From contig NZ_CP177354.1 of the NCBI RefSeq assembly GCF_046844695.1, positions 1,798,001 through 1,862,000 on the forward strand: DNA of 64,000 nt. Reading direction: 5' to 3'. The notes beneath the pieces were generated by a model. It made no database searches, was not told where the DNA came from, and saw nothing but the letters and a program-made list of their open reading frames with translations. Both the position numbers and the translations under genes were made by a program. This stretch comes from Pokkaliibacter plantistimulans. Its GTDB lineage: Bacteria; Pseudomonadota; Gammaproteobacteria; Pseudomonadales; Balneatricaceae. Positions 38,127 through 46,078 of this stretch are shown here, piece after piece (position 1 is the first letter of the stretch; each line of letters begins with the position of its first letter).

Positions 38127-39391
38127 ATGAACGATGCAGAAAACCTGAGCAAGCTCCTGGGCCACCTGCCACCTGCCACCTGCCACCTGCCACCTGCCAC
38201 CTGCCACCGGCGGTGTTCCGTGAATTTATGGTGGATGAATTCGGCCTGGCCATGCCGGATGCGGACGCCAAGAAGCCCAAGAAAGAACAGCGTCAACAGA
38301 TGGAGGCTGTGCTCGCGGCTCTTGGGGTGGGCGAGCGGCAGCGGATCGAAGAAGTGGCCGAACGGATCGTGCTGCTGTCGGACGGCGCCGGCCAGGACGT
38401 CATCGACGGCTTCAAGGACGACATCTTCGATGACGCCGCCCGGGAAACCTTCGCAGCGATTCCGAACCAGTACGAGCGGGCGCTGTGGCTGCACGTCCAT
38501 GAACCCGTGATCTTTGAGGAAGCCCTCAACGCCCGACAGGCCGACGTATTCCGGCAAAGTGCCTCCTGCTACTCCGGATTCATGGCACCTGCCAACCTGG
38601 CGGTACTCGACGACGCAGCGGCCAAGGCGGCGTTCCACCAGACCGTCGCCCAACAACTCGGGTGCTCCGATGACGCGGTCGCGATCCAGATTTTCAAGCG
38701 TCTGCGGCCCGACACGCAGACCGGCGAGGACGTGGATCTATACCAGATCAGCATCCATCACAACCGCCCACCGGAAATCATCGACTGCGTGCAGGCCAGC
38801 GAACTGGTGCCCCAGGAAGTGGTTCGGGCAGTGTCTTCGCACATCACTTACGAGCCGGCCAATGGGCACCTGGAGGTGCTGTCGAAAGATACGGCGGGCC
38901 GGGAAGCGTTGGCGCGCATCGTGGCCGACACCCTGCTGCAATCGCCCATCACCGGCGAGAAGATCCCGCTCAAGCAATACGACTACCAGAGCTTGGCGGC
39001 GCCGCGAAATTTCGACTTGTCCGGCGAGCCGGTAGCGTTCGTCAAGGTGGTCGAGCTCGGTTACGCCGCCGGAAATGGGCGGTCGCTCCTGGTGAAGATC
39101 TGGACCAAGGACGTCGATGACATCTATGCGGCCGCCCGGTCGTTGATCGGCCCCGCCTTCGACTTCCGCGATCACCACCTCAACTACGCCAAGCTGTCCA
39201 TCAAGCTGAAAAAGGTCGGTAAGGACCGCGCACGGACGATCACCGTGATCCTGCGCGACGACAACAAGTGCAACATCAAGACCAAGCGGGAAAAGGACCG
39301 GGCGCTGTGCGACCGACTGCTGGCCAAATGGCATCTGGTGAAGGAGATCGGCGATGTCGTCGAAGCCCCTGCAGACGCAGTCGCTGCTTGA
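38127..39391 (+). pseudogene. Unknown phage-like protein with 5' heptamer repeats that shift its frame
   Basis: The ATG at 38127 (AAGGTTTGAGGGG region upstream) opens MNDAENLSKLLGHLPP and then enters seven copies of GCCACCT, after which that frame is lost to an unrelated sequence. The main frame restarts near 38213 (GTG) or 38228 (ATG) and gives up to 392 residues: FREFMVDEFGLAMPDADAKK, FVKVVELGYAAGNGRSLLVK and others, with no recognised domain. With two, five or eight repeat copies the two parts would be in frame (GHLPPAVFREFMVDE). So the present state is either off, or made from an internal start lacking a good ribosome site. The family is unknown; it is paired with the next gene. Confidence 0.7.
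38161..38208. repeat. Heptanucleotide repeat (GCCACCT), about 7 copies
   Basis: Perfect head-to-tail copies of GCCACCT, the last lacking its T. The unit is not a multiple of three, so each gain or loss changes the reading frame of the gene at 38127. Confidence 0.95.
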
Positions 39392-40358
39392 TCTGATTGA
39401 CCTGTTCGAACGGTCTGGGCAGCCGATTGCCGACGGCGACGGACAGCGGCTTCGTGGGGTGCCTGGGTGGAAAGTCCTTGGTCGGACGTCATTGACGCAG
39501 AAGCTGCTGGAGCAGTGGACCGACTGCGTCGGCTACGCGGGGAGCTACCCAGCATCGCTTGATGACGATCTCATTCAAGTCGACCTGACTGAAGATGACC
39601 AAGCTGATCGATATCGCTACCGCTGCCCTGAGACTTTTCGGTGGAAATTTGTTCCCGCCGCTGAAGTCGCCGTCTACAGCGTTCGGCCAGCTGGAATCCT
39701 GAGCGCCATCGCCGACCTCCTGGGTATCGCGCAGGCTCTGCGAAAAGGGATCGATGCGCCGCTGCTGGACGATGCCCTCTGGCATTTGGGGAAGGCAAGA
39801 ATCGGCCCCGCGCTGACAGACGTCTGGCTCGTTCGCGGCTTGACGCACTCCGTCGAAGAGGTATTCCGCCACTTCGGCCAGACAGGTCTTCCTGACCAGG
39901 GTCTGATTTTGTCGTCTGGCGGTGTGTTGCCGCAGTTTGTTCGCCCGCCTCGCAGCTACCGCTTCGCGTCGCTTCGAGAAGCAATCGTCGACTATGTCGC
40001 GACGCCATGCATCGACATGGATCTGCTGCATCGCATCTTGGCCGCGCCACCCGATGGCGCGATCCGCCCCGTGTTGCCGGTGCACTTTGACGAGTACACC
40101 AACACGCTGACCATCCGCACCAAGACCAAGCCCTGGACGATCAAGGGCGAGCGTCAGGCTGCGGCAGTCCGCTACATGTTCGAGCAGGCCATCAACGACA
40201 GGTGGATTCTCTCAGCCGCTGAAATTCTCGACGCCGCCTATGCCGACAAGAAGACGGCGCGCAGTCAGCGCATGCAGAACCTGTTCAGTGGCAACACCGA
40301 CTGGGAGGACTACATCGACAACCCTGAAAAGGGGAAGTATGGCTTCCGCCGCGATTGA
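39354..40358 (+). CDS. Unknown protein, partner of the repeat-controlled gene
   Basis: 334 residues, starting inside the end of the previous frame (38-base overlap) with AAGGAGATCG before the ATG. It is mixed alpha/beta without a recognised domain; the middle has GLTHSVEEVFRHFGQTGLPDQGLILSSGG and the end HFDEYTNTLTIRTKTKPWTIKGERQAAAVRYMFEQA, the latter resembling a winged-helix-like module. No signal peptide or membrane segment. A terminator follows. Pairing with the upstream gene suggests a two-component function. Confidence 0.65.
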   Translation: MSSKPLQTQSLLDLIDLFERSGQPIADGDGQRLRGVPGWKVLGRTSLTQKLLEQWTDCVGYAGSYPASLDDDLIQVDLTEDDQADRYRYRCPETFRWKFVPAAEVAVYSVRPAGILSAIADLLGIAQALRKGIDAPLLDDALWHLGKARIGPALTDVWLVRGLTHSVEEVFRHFGQTGLPDQGLILSSGGVLPQFVRPPRSYRFASLREAIVDYVATPCIDMDLLHRILAAPPDGAIRPVLPVHFDEYTNTLTIRTKTKPWTIKGERQAAAVRYMFEQAINDRWILSAAEILDAAYADKKTARSQRMQNLFSGNTDWEDYIDNPEKGKYGFRRD

Positions 40359-40386
40359 CCTGCCACCAGTTGGCAGCACTACGCAC

Positions 40387-40408
40387 AACCGCCTTCGGGC
40401 GGTTTTTT
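40387..40408 (+). terminator. Terminator after the two unknown genes
   Basis: AACCGCC (40387-40393), TTCG loop, GGCGGTT (40398-40404), then TTTT. Confidence 0.85.
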
Positions 40409-40540
40409 GCTTTCTGGCCTCCGCTTTTCCCCTCAGAAGCTGCGCCCGTACATCCGCCCGTACATGGCGGCGGCAGACGCCCGCACAGGCCGACTTCGAA
40501 ACTGACCTCACGAATTCGCAACAACCAGAAGGAGTGCATC

Positions 40541-40753
40541 GTGAGTGTCAAACATCTGAACCAAGGCCAACTGGCCGAACGCTGGGGAGTCAGCGAAGCC
40601 ACGCTTGAGCGCTGGCGTTCCGAGGGAATCGGCCCAGTATTTTTGAAGCTGCAAGGCCGCGTCGCGTATCGCATCGAGGACATCGAAGCCTACGAGGCCG
40701 AGAGCCTGCGCAAGAGCACCTCCGAACGCGTCAATGCGGGAGGTGCACTGTGA
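40541..40753 (+). CDS. HTH protein (MerR/AlpA-like, helix_turn_helix_17)
   Basis: 70 residues beginning GTG at 40541 after AAGGAG. LNQGQLAERWGVSEATLERWRSEGIGPVFLKLQGRVAYRIEDIEAYE is the classical small excisionase/AlpA-type winged helix. It heads the next block of phage genes and overlaps the following start by four bases, so it probably regulates them or serves as excisionase. Confidence 0.8.
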   Translation: MSVKHLNQGQLAERWGVSEATLERWRSEGIGPVFLKLQGRVAYRIEDIEAYEAESLRKSTSERVNAGGAL

Positions 40754-41220
40754 ACCGCATTTCCCCCGACGAAGTCCTTACCACCCCAGCCGGCGAGCTC
40801 GCCGCCCTTGGCAGCGAGTCGCTGTTCCAGCTCAAGAACGACGCGGCTGATCTTCTGGCTGCTGCCAAGGCGATCGTCGAGCACGTCGATCGCGCACTGG
40901 ACCTCAAGTACGCCGACCGCGCCCACCAGCTCCGCCTGGCAGCAGGCAAGGACACCGGCGTCGTCTATTTCGACGACGGGCACGTCCGCATCTCCGCCGA
41001 TCTGCCCAAGAAAGTCGACTGGGACCAGAAGCGGCTCGCCGAGATCAGCCAGCGCATCGCCGCCAATGGTGACGACCCGTCCGAGTACGTGGAGATCAGC
41101 TACCGGATCTCGGAAACCAAGTTCAACGCGTGGCCCGAGTCGCTCAAGAGCGCCTTCGCTCCGGCACGCACCCTCAAGACCGGCAAGCCGGGCTTTCGTC
41201 TCGTTCTGCTTCAGGAGTAA
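40750..41220 (+). CDS. Phage-type protein of unknown function
   Basis: 156 residues. NDAADLLAAAKAIVEHVDRALDLKYADRAHQLRLAAGKDTGVVYFDDGHVRISADLPKKVDWDQKRLAEISQRI is a recognisable stretch shared by small early phage proteins (key part DTGVVYFDDGHVRISADLPK). Function unknown. Compactly arranged with neighbours. Confidence 0.65.
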   Translation: MNRISPDEVLTTPAGELAALGSESLFQLKNDAADLLAAAKAIVEHVDRALDLKYADRAHQLRLAAGKDTGVVYFDDGHVRISADLPKKVDWDQKRLAEISQRIAANGDDPSEYVEISYRISETKFNAWPESLKSAFAPARTLKTGKPGFRLVLLQE

Positions 41221-41225
41221 TCGCC

Positions 41226-41540
41226 ATGAAAACCAAACCTTCGCTGCTCGAACTGCTGCGCAAGCAGCCGGAACTGTATCTCCGGGATCTGCCGGAAAAC
41301 ATCCGCATTCCGGCACTGGACGGCAATCGCCCCGACGAAGTCGTGCGTCGCCTCGAAGACGCCACTATCGATGACCTGGCATTCGCGATCCAGGGCATGG
41401 AGTCGGAGTCCCGTCTGATCCATCGCCGTCTGGGCGGTCTGCGCGACCTGTACGAAATGGCCCGCAAGCGCGGCGCACTCGGCGTGACCACCGTCGCTGA
41501 CGCGTTCGCCAACATCAGCGCCGAGGAGGCCGGCAAATGA
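41226..41540 (+). CDS. Small phage-type protein of unknown function
   Basis: 104 residues from the ATG at 41226, five bases after the previous stop with CAGGAG upstream. Largely helical, LLELLRKQPELYLRDLPENIRIPAL followed by a long charged helix. Overlaps the next gene by four bases. Not recognised. Confidence 0.65.
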   Translation: MKTKPSLLELLRKQPELYLRDLPENIRIPALDGNRPDEVVRRLEDATIDDLAFAIQGMESESRLIHRRLGGLRDLYEMARKRGALGVTTVADAFANISAEEAGK

Positions 41541-42829
41541 GCCTCCCCATCATTACTGCAGACCAGCGCCTGGCCGAGCGCCGTGGCGTGAAAGGCGTGC
41601 TCGTCGGCAAGAGCGGCATCGGCAAAACGTCACAGCTCTGGACGCTGAAACCCACTGCCACGCTTTTCTTCGACCTTGAAGCTGGAGATCTGGCTGTCGA
41701 GGGCTGGGCCGGTGACACGATCCGCCCGCGCACCTGGCAGGAGTGTCGTGACTTCGCGGTGTACATCGGCGGTCCGAACCCGGCGCTGCGCGACGACCAG
41801 CCGTTCAGCCAGGCCCACTTCGATGCCGTGATCCGTCATTGGCGGGAGAATGCCGGCGAGCGCAAGACGATCGTGTTCTGCTCGACCGTCGCCCATGCCG
41901 AATGTGTGCGCCAGGCCTTTCAGGATGCCGGGGTGTCTGCCGTGATCGTGCATGGCGAGCTCTCAGACGCAGAGCGAAAGGCACGACTGGCCGAGTACGA
42001 GTCCGGCGCCGCACAGGTGGTCGTCAATGTGGCCGTGCTCACGGAGGGCTACGACTTCACGCCTACGTCGTGTGTTGTTCTGCTGCGACCTAGCTCGCAC
42101 AAATCGACGCTGACCCAGATGATCGGGCGCGGCCTGCGCACCATCGACCCAGCGGAGCATCCAGTCGTCATCAAGACCGACTGCGTGGTGCTGGACTTCG
42201 GCACCGCCACCTTGATGCACGGTTCCTTGGAGCAGGACGTCAACCTCGACGGGCACCAGCATCACGGTGAAGCGCCCACCAAGGACTGCCCGTCCTGTGA
42301 AGCCACCATCCCGCTCGGCTGCCGCGAATGCCCGCTGTGCGGATTCGTCTGGGAGAACGAGACCACCGAGGACGGTGATGCACTGGCCGATTTCGTGATG
42401 ACCGAGATCGATCTGCTCAAGCGCTCCAACTTCCGCTGGTGCGACCTGTTCGGCTGCGACGATGCACTGATGGCCACCGGCTTCAACGCCTGGGGTGGCG
42501 TGTTCTTCCTGAATGGGCGCTGGCACGCCGTGGGCGGTGGCAAGGATCTGCAGCCACGCTTGCTGGCCGTCGGAGACCGCACCGTCTGCATGGCCAAAGC
42601 CGATGACTGGCTGAATGACCGCGAGTCGGCAGACTCTGCGCACAAGACCCGGCGCTGGCTGAACGAGCCGCCGACCGCGAAGCAACTGCAGTATCTGCCG
42701 CAGGCGCTGCGCGCCGACTTCGGTATGACGCGCTATCAGGCCTCTGCGCTGCTGTCTTTCCAGTTCAATAAGTCGTCGATTCAGCGCCTCGTGGTGGCTG
42801 CCAACGATGCCCACCGGGAGGCCGCGTGA
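41537..42829 (+). CDS. Chimeric protein: phage AAA ATPase N-terminus fused to the C-terminal part of an SF2 helicase
   Basis: 430 residues. Residues 1 to about 95 are the start of a phage RecA-like ATP-binding protein: VKGVLVGKSGIGKTSQLW is its Walker A and LFFDLEAGDLAVEGWAGDT follows. From about residue 97 the sequence changes abruptly to the second half of a DEAD/DEAH helicase: KTIVFCSTVAHAECVRQAF, VVVNVAVLTEGYDFT and TLTQMIGRGLRT (motifs IV-VI), then a Cys-rich zinc knuckle (CPSCEATIPLGCRECPLCGF). The helicase motifs I-III are absent. The frame is intact, so this is an in-frame deletion fusing two phage genes. Product probably inactive. Confidence 0.8.
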   Translation: MSLPIITADQRLAERRGVKGVLVGKSGIGKTSQLWTLKPTATLFFDLEAGDLAVEGWAGDTIRPRTWQECRDFAVYIGGPNPALRDDQPFSQAHFDAVIRHWRENAGERKTIVFCSTVAHAECVRQAFQDAGVSAVIVHGELSDAERKARLAEYESGAAQVVVNVAVLTEGYDFTPTSCVVLLRPSSHKSTLTQMIGRGLRTIDPAEHPVVIKTDCVVLDFGTATLMHGSLEQDVNLDGHQHHGEAPTKDCPSCEATIPLGCRECPLCGFVWENETTEDGDALADFVMTEIDLLKRSNFRWCDLFGCDDALMATGFNAWGGVFFLNGRWHAVGGGKDLQPRLLAVGDRTVCMAKADDWLNDRESADSAHKTRRWLNEPPTAKQLQYLPQALRADFGMTRYQASALLSFQFNKSSIQRLVVAANDAHREAA

Positions 42830-43263
42830 AATGTGCAGTCTGCTCCCGCAAGGCCAAGGGCTTCGGCTACTTCAATCCACGCCTGCCGCGCAGCGATCCA
42901 CGCCGTTACTCGGATCGCTGGGTGTTCTGCTCCATGCGCTGTCAGAACGCCTTTTCACGGCTCATGGAAAAGACGGGAGGTCACATGATTGACCCCAGTG
43001 ATATGGAACTGGCCGCCATGGCGTCCTGCCTGGGCCCGCTGGGTGAGTACGTGGGCTCCATCGGCATGCAGCGACCGCTGGCGGACTACAGCAAAGACGA
43101 AGTGCTGATGCTGATCGACGTGGTGGTGACCGCCTACCAGGAACACATGCTCGTCGAGCACGAGCGGATGGCGGAGAAGGACCGCGCTTTTCTTGAGGAG
43201 CGACTCGTCCGCCAGGGTAAGTCGGCTTCGACGGGAGTGCTGATCAAGTTGACGGTGTCGTGA
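42826..43263 (+). CDS. DUF6511-like zinc-binding phage protein
   Basis: 145 residues; KCAVCSRKAKGFGYFNP and WVFCSMRCQNAF provide two Cys pairs for a zinc ribbon, followed by the helical block ELAAMASCLGPLGEYVGSIGMQRPLADYSKDEVLMLIDVVVTAYQEHM. Matches the DUF6511-like family of phage early proteins. Its last residues (SASTGVLIKLTVS) do not look like the usual end and may come from another gene by deletion. Confidence 0.7.
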   Translation: MKCAVCSRKAKGFGYFNPRLPRSDPRRYSDRWVFCSMRCQNAFSRLMEKTGGHMIDPSDMELAAMASCLGPLGEYVGSIGMQRPLADYSKDEVLMLIDVVVTAYQEHMLVEHERMAEKDRAFLEERLVRQGKSASTGVLIKLTVS

Positions 43264-43523
43264 TGAGTCTCGTCGAGCAGATTTACGCATCGGCCGCCAA
43301 TGCCGGACTGCTGAAAGACTGCTTCTGGCGTCCTTCGGACGGCTCACCGATGCAGCACCATCCGGTCGGCTTCACTGCGCCGGACGACACCGTGTTCGAC
43401 GGGCTTACCTCGACCACCGACCACCAGATGTCGTACCCGGCCTCGGTCCTCAAAGGGCTGGCTCCGCGCGACACGGTCGAGATCGATGGCGTGATCTATC
43501 AGGTGCGTAGCACCCGGGTGTAG
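43263..43523 (+). CDS. Phage head-tail joining protein
   Basis: 86 residues. SPMQHHPVGFTAPDDTVFDGLTSTTDHQMSYPASVLKGLAPRDTVEIDGVIYQVR fits small head-tail attachment proteins (beta-rich, ending in the DTVEIDGVIYQVR strand pair). Its ATG overlaps the previous stop as TGATG. In an intact phage this follows the capsid gene; here capsid, portal and terminase are missing just upstream. Confidence 0.7.
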   Translation: MSLVEQIYASAANAGLLKDCFWRPSDGSPMQHHPVGFTAPDDTVFDGLTSTTDHQMSYPASVLKGLAPRDTVEIDGVIYQVRSTRV

Positions 43524-43527
43524 CGCC

Positions 43528-43951
43528 GTGTCCGGCAACTCGATCCGCGAACAGATCCGGCTCGCGGTGATGGCGGCTGTCCGAACGCCGGTGGAATCGC
43601 TCGGTGCGACGCTACACCGCTCGCCCACGGTGGCCATCAGCCGGGAGCAGTGCCCGGCACTGGTGGTGTTCCCCGAGTCCGAATCGATCACCGAGCGCGC
43701 CAACGACCGCGTCACACGCGAGCTCACGGTGCGCCTCGTCGCGCTGGCCCGCGCGGTACTTCCCGCCATTCCGGAAACCGAGGCTGACCGGCTGCTCACT
43801 GCCGCCCATGCTGCGCTGCCTTGCCTTGGGCATCCGCGAGCAGGAATGCGAGTGGGACGTCGAGGACGCCGATGCGGTGGCCGCATCAATCCCGGCGCGC
43901 TATGCGATCACTTACCGGACGCTCGACACCGATCTTTCAGCCAAAGGATGA
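43528..43951 (+). pseudogene. Phage tail terminator-like protein, frameshifted
   Basis: The first part (GTG at 43528) reads SGNSIREQIRLAVMAAVRTPVESLG to ETEADRLLTAAHAAL. At about 43815-43825 the frame is lost, and the expected continuation LALGIREQECEWDVEDADAVAASIPARYAITYRTLDTDLSAKG is found in the +1 frame, ending at 43951. About 25 bases of the usual sequence seem to be missing at the junction. The undisturbed first frame runs on into the next gene. Confidence 0.8.
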
Positions 43952-43956
43952 CCCCC

Positions 43957-44178
43957 ATGACTTCCATCGTTCTGACCCAACCGCACACCCACGCGGGCCA
44001 AGCCCACAAGGCGGGCGAACGGCTCGATGTGGATGGCAGCACCGCCGACCGGCTCATCGCCAACGGCATCGCCCGTCACGACCGCCAGCCCGTACCCGAG
44101 CCCCAGCCGCAAGGCGACGGCACACCCATTGAGCCCATCCGACCCATCACCACCCAACGCAAGGAATCCAAATCATGA
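43957..44178 (+). CDS. Small phage-type protein (DUF7210-like)
   Basis: 73 residues, SIVLTQPHTHAGQAHKAGERLDVDGSTADRLIANGIA, a short beta-hairpin domain common between tail terminator and tail tube genes, then a Pro-rich tail. ATG at 43957 with AAAGGATG upstream. Overlaps the next gene by four bases. Confidence 0.65.
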   Translation: MTSIVLTQPHTHAGQAHKAGERLDVDGSTADRLIANGIARHDRQPVPEPQPQGDGTPIEPIRPITTQRKESKS

Positions 44179-44858
44179 GCACCTACGCCAGTTTTCAGGG
44201 CCGCGTCTTCCTCGGCAAGCGCGACGAATCCGGCCTGCCCATCGAAGTGCGCTCGCCCGGCAACGTCGCCGAGCTTAAGCTCTCGCTCAAGACCGACGTG
44301 CTGGAGCATTACGAGAGCCAGACCGGCCAGCGCTCGCTCGACCGCCGGATGGTCAAGCAAAAGTCGGCCACCGTGAACCTCACCATCGAGGAGTTCACCA
44401 AGGAAAACCTCGCGCTGGCCAAGCGCTTCGAGGGGTTCGAGCGCAAGGTGAAGCGCGGAAACGAGATCACTGTCGTTCCCTACATCTGCCCAGCAGGCTT
44501 CTGGACGATTGGGTACGGCCATCTATGCGATCCCAAGCACCCACCGATCACGGAGGCAGAAGCCGAGGTCTATCTGGCGCGCGATCTGCAGACCGCAATG
44601 GCGGCGACGCTGCGCTATTGCCCGGTGCTGGCTACTGAACCGGAGACGCGGCTGGCAGCCATCGTGGATTTCACCTTCAACCTCGGGGCGGGGCGGCTGC
44701 AGACGTCGACACTGCGTCGCCGGGTTAATCAGAGAGACTGGGGCCTTGCCGAACAGGAACTGAAGCGATGGGTCTACGGGAGTGGAAGAGTCTTGCCGGG
44801 GCTGGTTGCTCGTAGGCAAGCCGAATGCTTGCTGTTGCGCGGGAGAGCAGATCTATGA
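44175..44858 (+). CDS. Chimeric protein: phage tail tube N-terminus fused to a GH24 lysozyme
   Basis: 227 residues. Residues 1 to about 82 are the start of a tail tube protein (TYASFQGRVFLGKRDESGLP, RSPGNVAELKLSLKTDVLEHYESQTGQRSLDRRMVKQKSATVNLTIEEFTKENLAL). From RFEGFERKVK onward it is a lambda-R/T4-like lysozyme: the catalytic Glu in RFEGF, TIGYGHLCDP, and VDFTFNLGAGRLQTSTL with the family's last helices. The join is in frame near 44420-44430. Tape measure and all later tail genes are missing. The lysozyme half lacks nothing obvious except its own start and any export signal. Confidence 0.8.
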   Translation: MSTYASFQGRVFLGKRDESGLPIEVRSPGNVAELKLSLKTDVLEHYESQTGQRSLDRRMVKQKSATVNLTIEEFTKENLALAKRFEGFERKVKRGNEITVVPYICPAGFWTIGYGHLCDPKHPPITEAEAEVYLARDLQTAMAATLRYCPVLATEPETRLAAIVDFTFNLGAGRLQTSTLRRRVNQRDWGLAEQELKRWVYGSGRVLPGLVARRQAECLLLRGRADL

Positions 44859-46066
44859 GTTCGAATCGTTCCCTACACGCCCATAGCCGTGTAAACTGGC
44901 CCTTATATCCAAAATTCACGCTAAGCACAAGTACCAAGAACGTGGCCCTAGCCTACAACAAAGAAAATGCGCTGAACGCAATTTGCCCTTACTTTACGAT
45001 GTTTCCGCTTGAGTATCCGAATAGGGTGCTCAAAAAGCATCTAAAGGAACAGCCTGTTGTGCTCGACCCATTTTGTGGTCGAGGCACCACTCTATTCTCT
45101 GCGCGAAAGTTTGGGTTTTCTGCCTGGGGCATTGATTCATCGCCAGTTGCTGTTGCTATTGCAAAAGCCAAACTTGCGAGCTGCGACATTGAGGCTCCTC
45201 TAGCGCTTGCTGCTAAACTGATTGCAGACGTCGAGCCAGCCGACTTGCCAGACACTCCATTTTTTCGTTCCGCGTATCACCGGTCGACGCTCCGTGATAT
45301 TTGCGCCCTGCGCGAAGGATTGCTCGGACTCGAAAATGAAACGGATGCATCGTCCATATTGCGTGCTGCCGCACTCGGATGTTTGCATGGCCCACTTCCC
45401 AAGCATGTTGAGAACGCGGGCTATTTTTCAAATCAAATGCCCAGGACTTACGCGTCAAAACCGGACTACGCGGTGCGATTCTGGAAGGACCGCGACCTCA
45501 AAGCGCCAAAGATCGATGTACTCCGAGTACTGCGTCGAAAGATCGAGCGGTTGGCTGGACTTGATCAAGCATCACCTTGTCCGATATCTCATGTCCTACA
45601 TGGAGACGCTCAGTCGGAAGAGTTATTTCAGTCGATCAGCAAAGCGCCCTCGGTTGTAATCACTTCTCCTCCATACTACGGAATGCGTACATATGTTCAG
45701 GACCAATGGCTGAGAAATTGGTTTCTGGGCGGCCCCAGTTCCATTGACTATTCAGCTGGCCCGCAACTTGATCACGGTGGGCAACAGGCATTTGCAGCTT
45801 CGCTTGGAAAGGTTTGGCGCAATATTGCCAATACTGCTTCGTCCTCCGACTCGCTCCATATGTACATCCGATTCGGAATAATTCCGTCAGCGTTGGTTGA
45901 TGCAAAAAAGCTCTTCAGGGACTCTTTGGAGGAATCTGGAATCAATTGGCGCTTGGTTTCTACGCGCTCAGCAAAGTCAGCTGATGTTGGCAAACGGCAA
46001 GCAGATCAGATGAAAGCCGAGTCTGCCGCCGCCGTCGAGTTTGATTTTCACGTCGAAAGAGTTTGA
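44855..46066 (+). CDS. DNA methyltransferase (N4/N6 amino type)
   Basis: 403 residues. VVLDPFCGRGTTLFSA (residues 68-83) is the SAM-binding motif I and VVITSPPYYGMRTY (268-281) the catalytic motif IV (TSPPY), the order of beta-class amino-methyltransferases. DSSPVAVAIAKAK follows motif I. The middle (residues 150-250) is a target recognition region unlike those I know. ATG at 44855 overlaps the lysozyme stop as ATGA with GGGAGAG upstream. Base composition is clearly more AT-rich than in the neighbours, so it was acquired separately. No matching restriction gene is adjacent; the stop is 12 bases from the convergent helicase-nuclease gene. Confidence 0.85.
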   Translation: MSSNRSLHAHSRVNWPLYPKFTLSTSTKNVALAYNKENALNAICPYFTMFPLEYPNRVLKKHLKEQPVVLDPFCGRGTTLFSARKFGFSAWGIDSSPVAVAIAKAKLASCDIEAPLALAAKLIADVEPADLPDTPFFRSAYHRSTLRDICALREGLLGLENETDASSILRAAALGCLHGPLPKHVENAGYFSNQMPRTYASKPDYAVRFWKDRDLKAPKIDVLRVLRRKIERLAGLDQASPCPISHVLHGDAQSEELFQSISKAPSVVITSPPYYGMRTYVQDQWLRNWFLGGPSSIDYSAGPQLDHGGQQAFAASLGKVWRNIANTASSSDSLHMYIRFGIIPSALVDAKKLFRDSLEESGINWRLVSTRSAKSADVGKRQADQMKAESAAAVEFDFHVERV

Positions 46067-46078
46067 TTACTGTTGCTG

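Larger units (their letters stand above)
32814..44858. mobile_element. Degraded prophage or phage-like element
   Basis: Contains a serine recombinase with partners, an XRE/ImmA regulatory pair, replication-type ATPase/helicase pieces, head-tail joining, tail terminator, tail tube and lysozyme pieces. Terminase, portal, capsid, tape measure and fibre genes are missing. Limits are approximate. Confidence 0.75.

Noticed and set aside
38161..38208. Heptamer repeats considered as a CRISPR-like array
   Set aside because: Units are seven bases, head to tail with no spacers.
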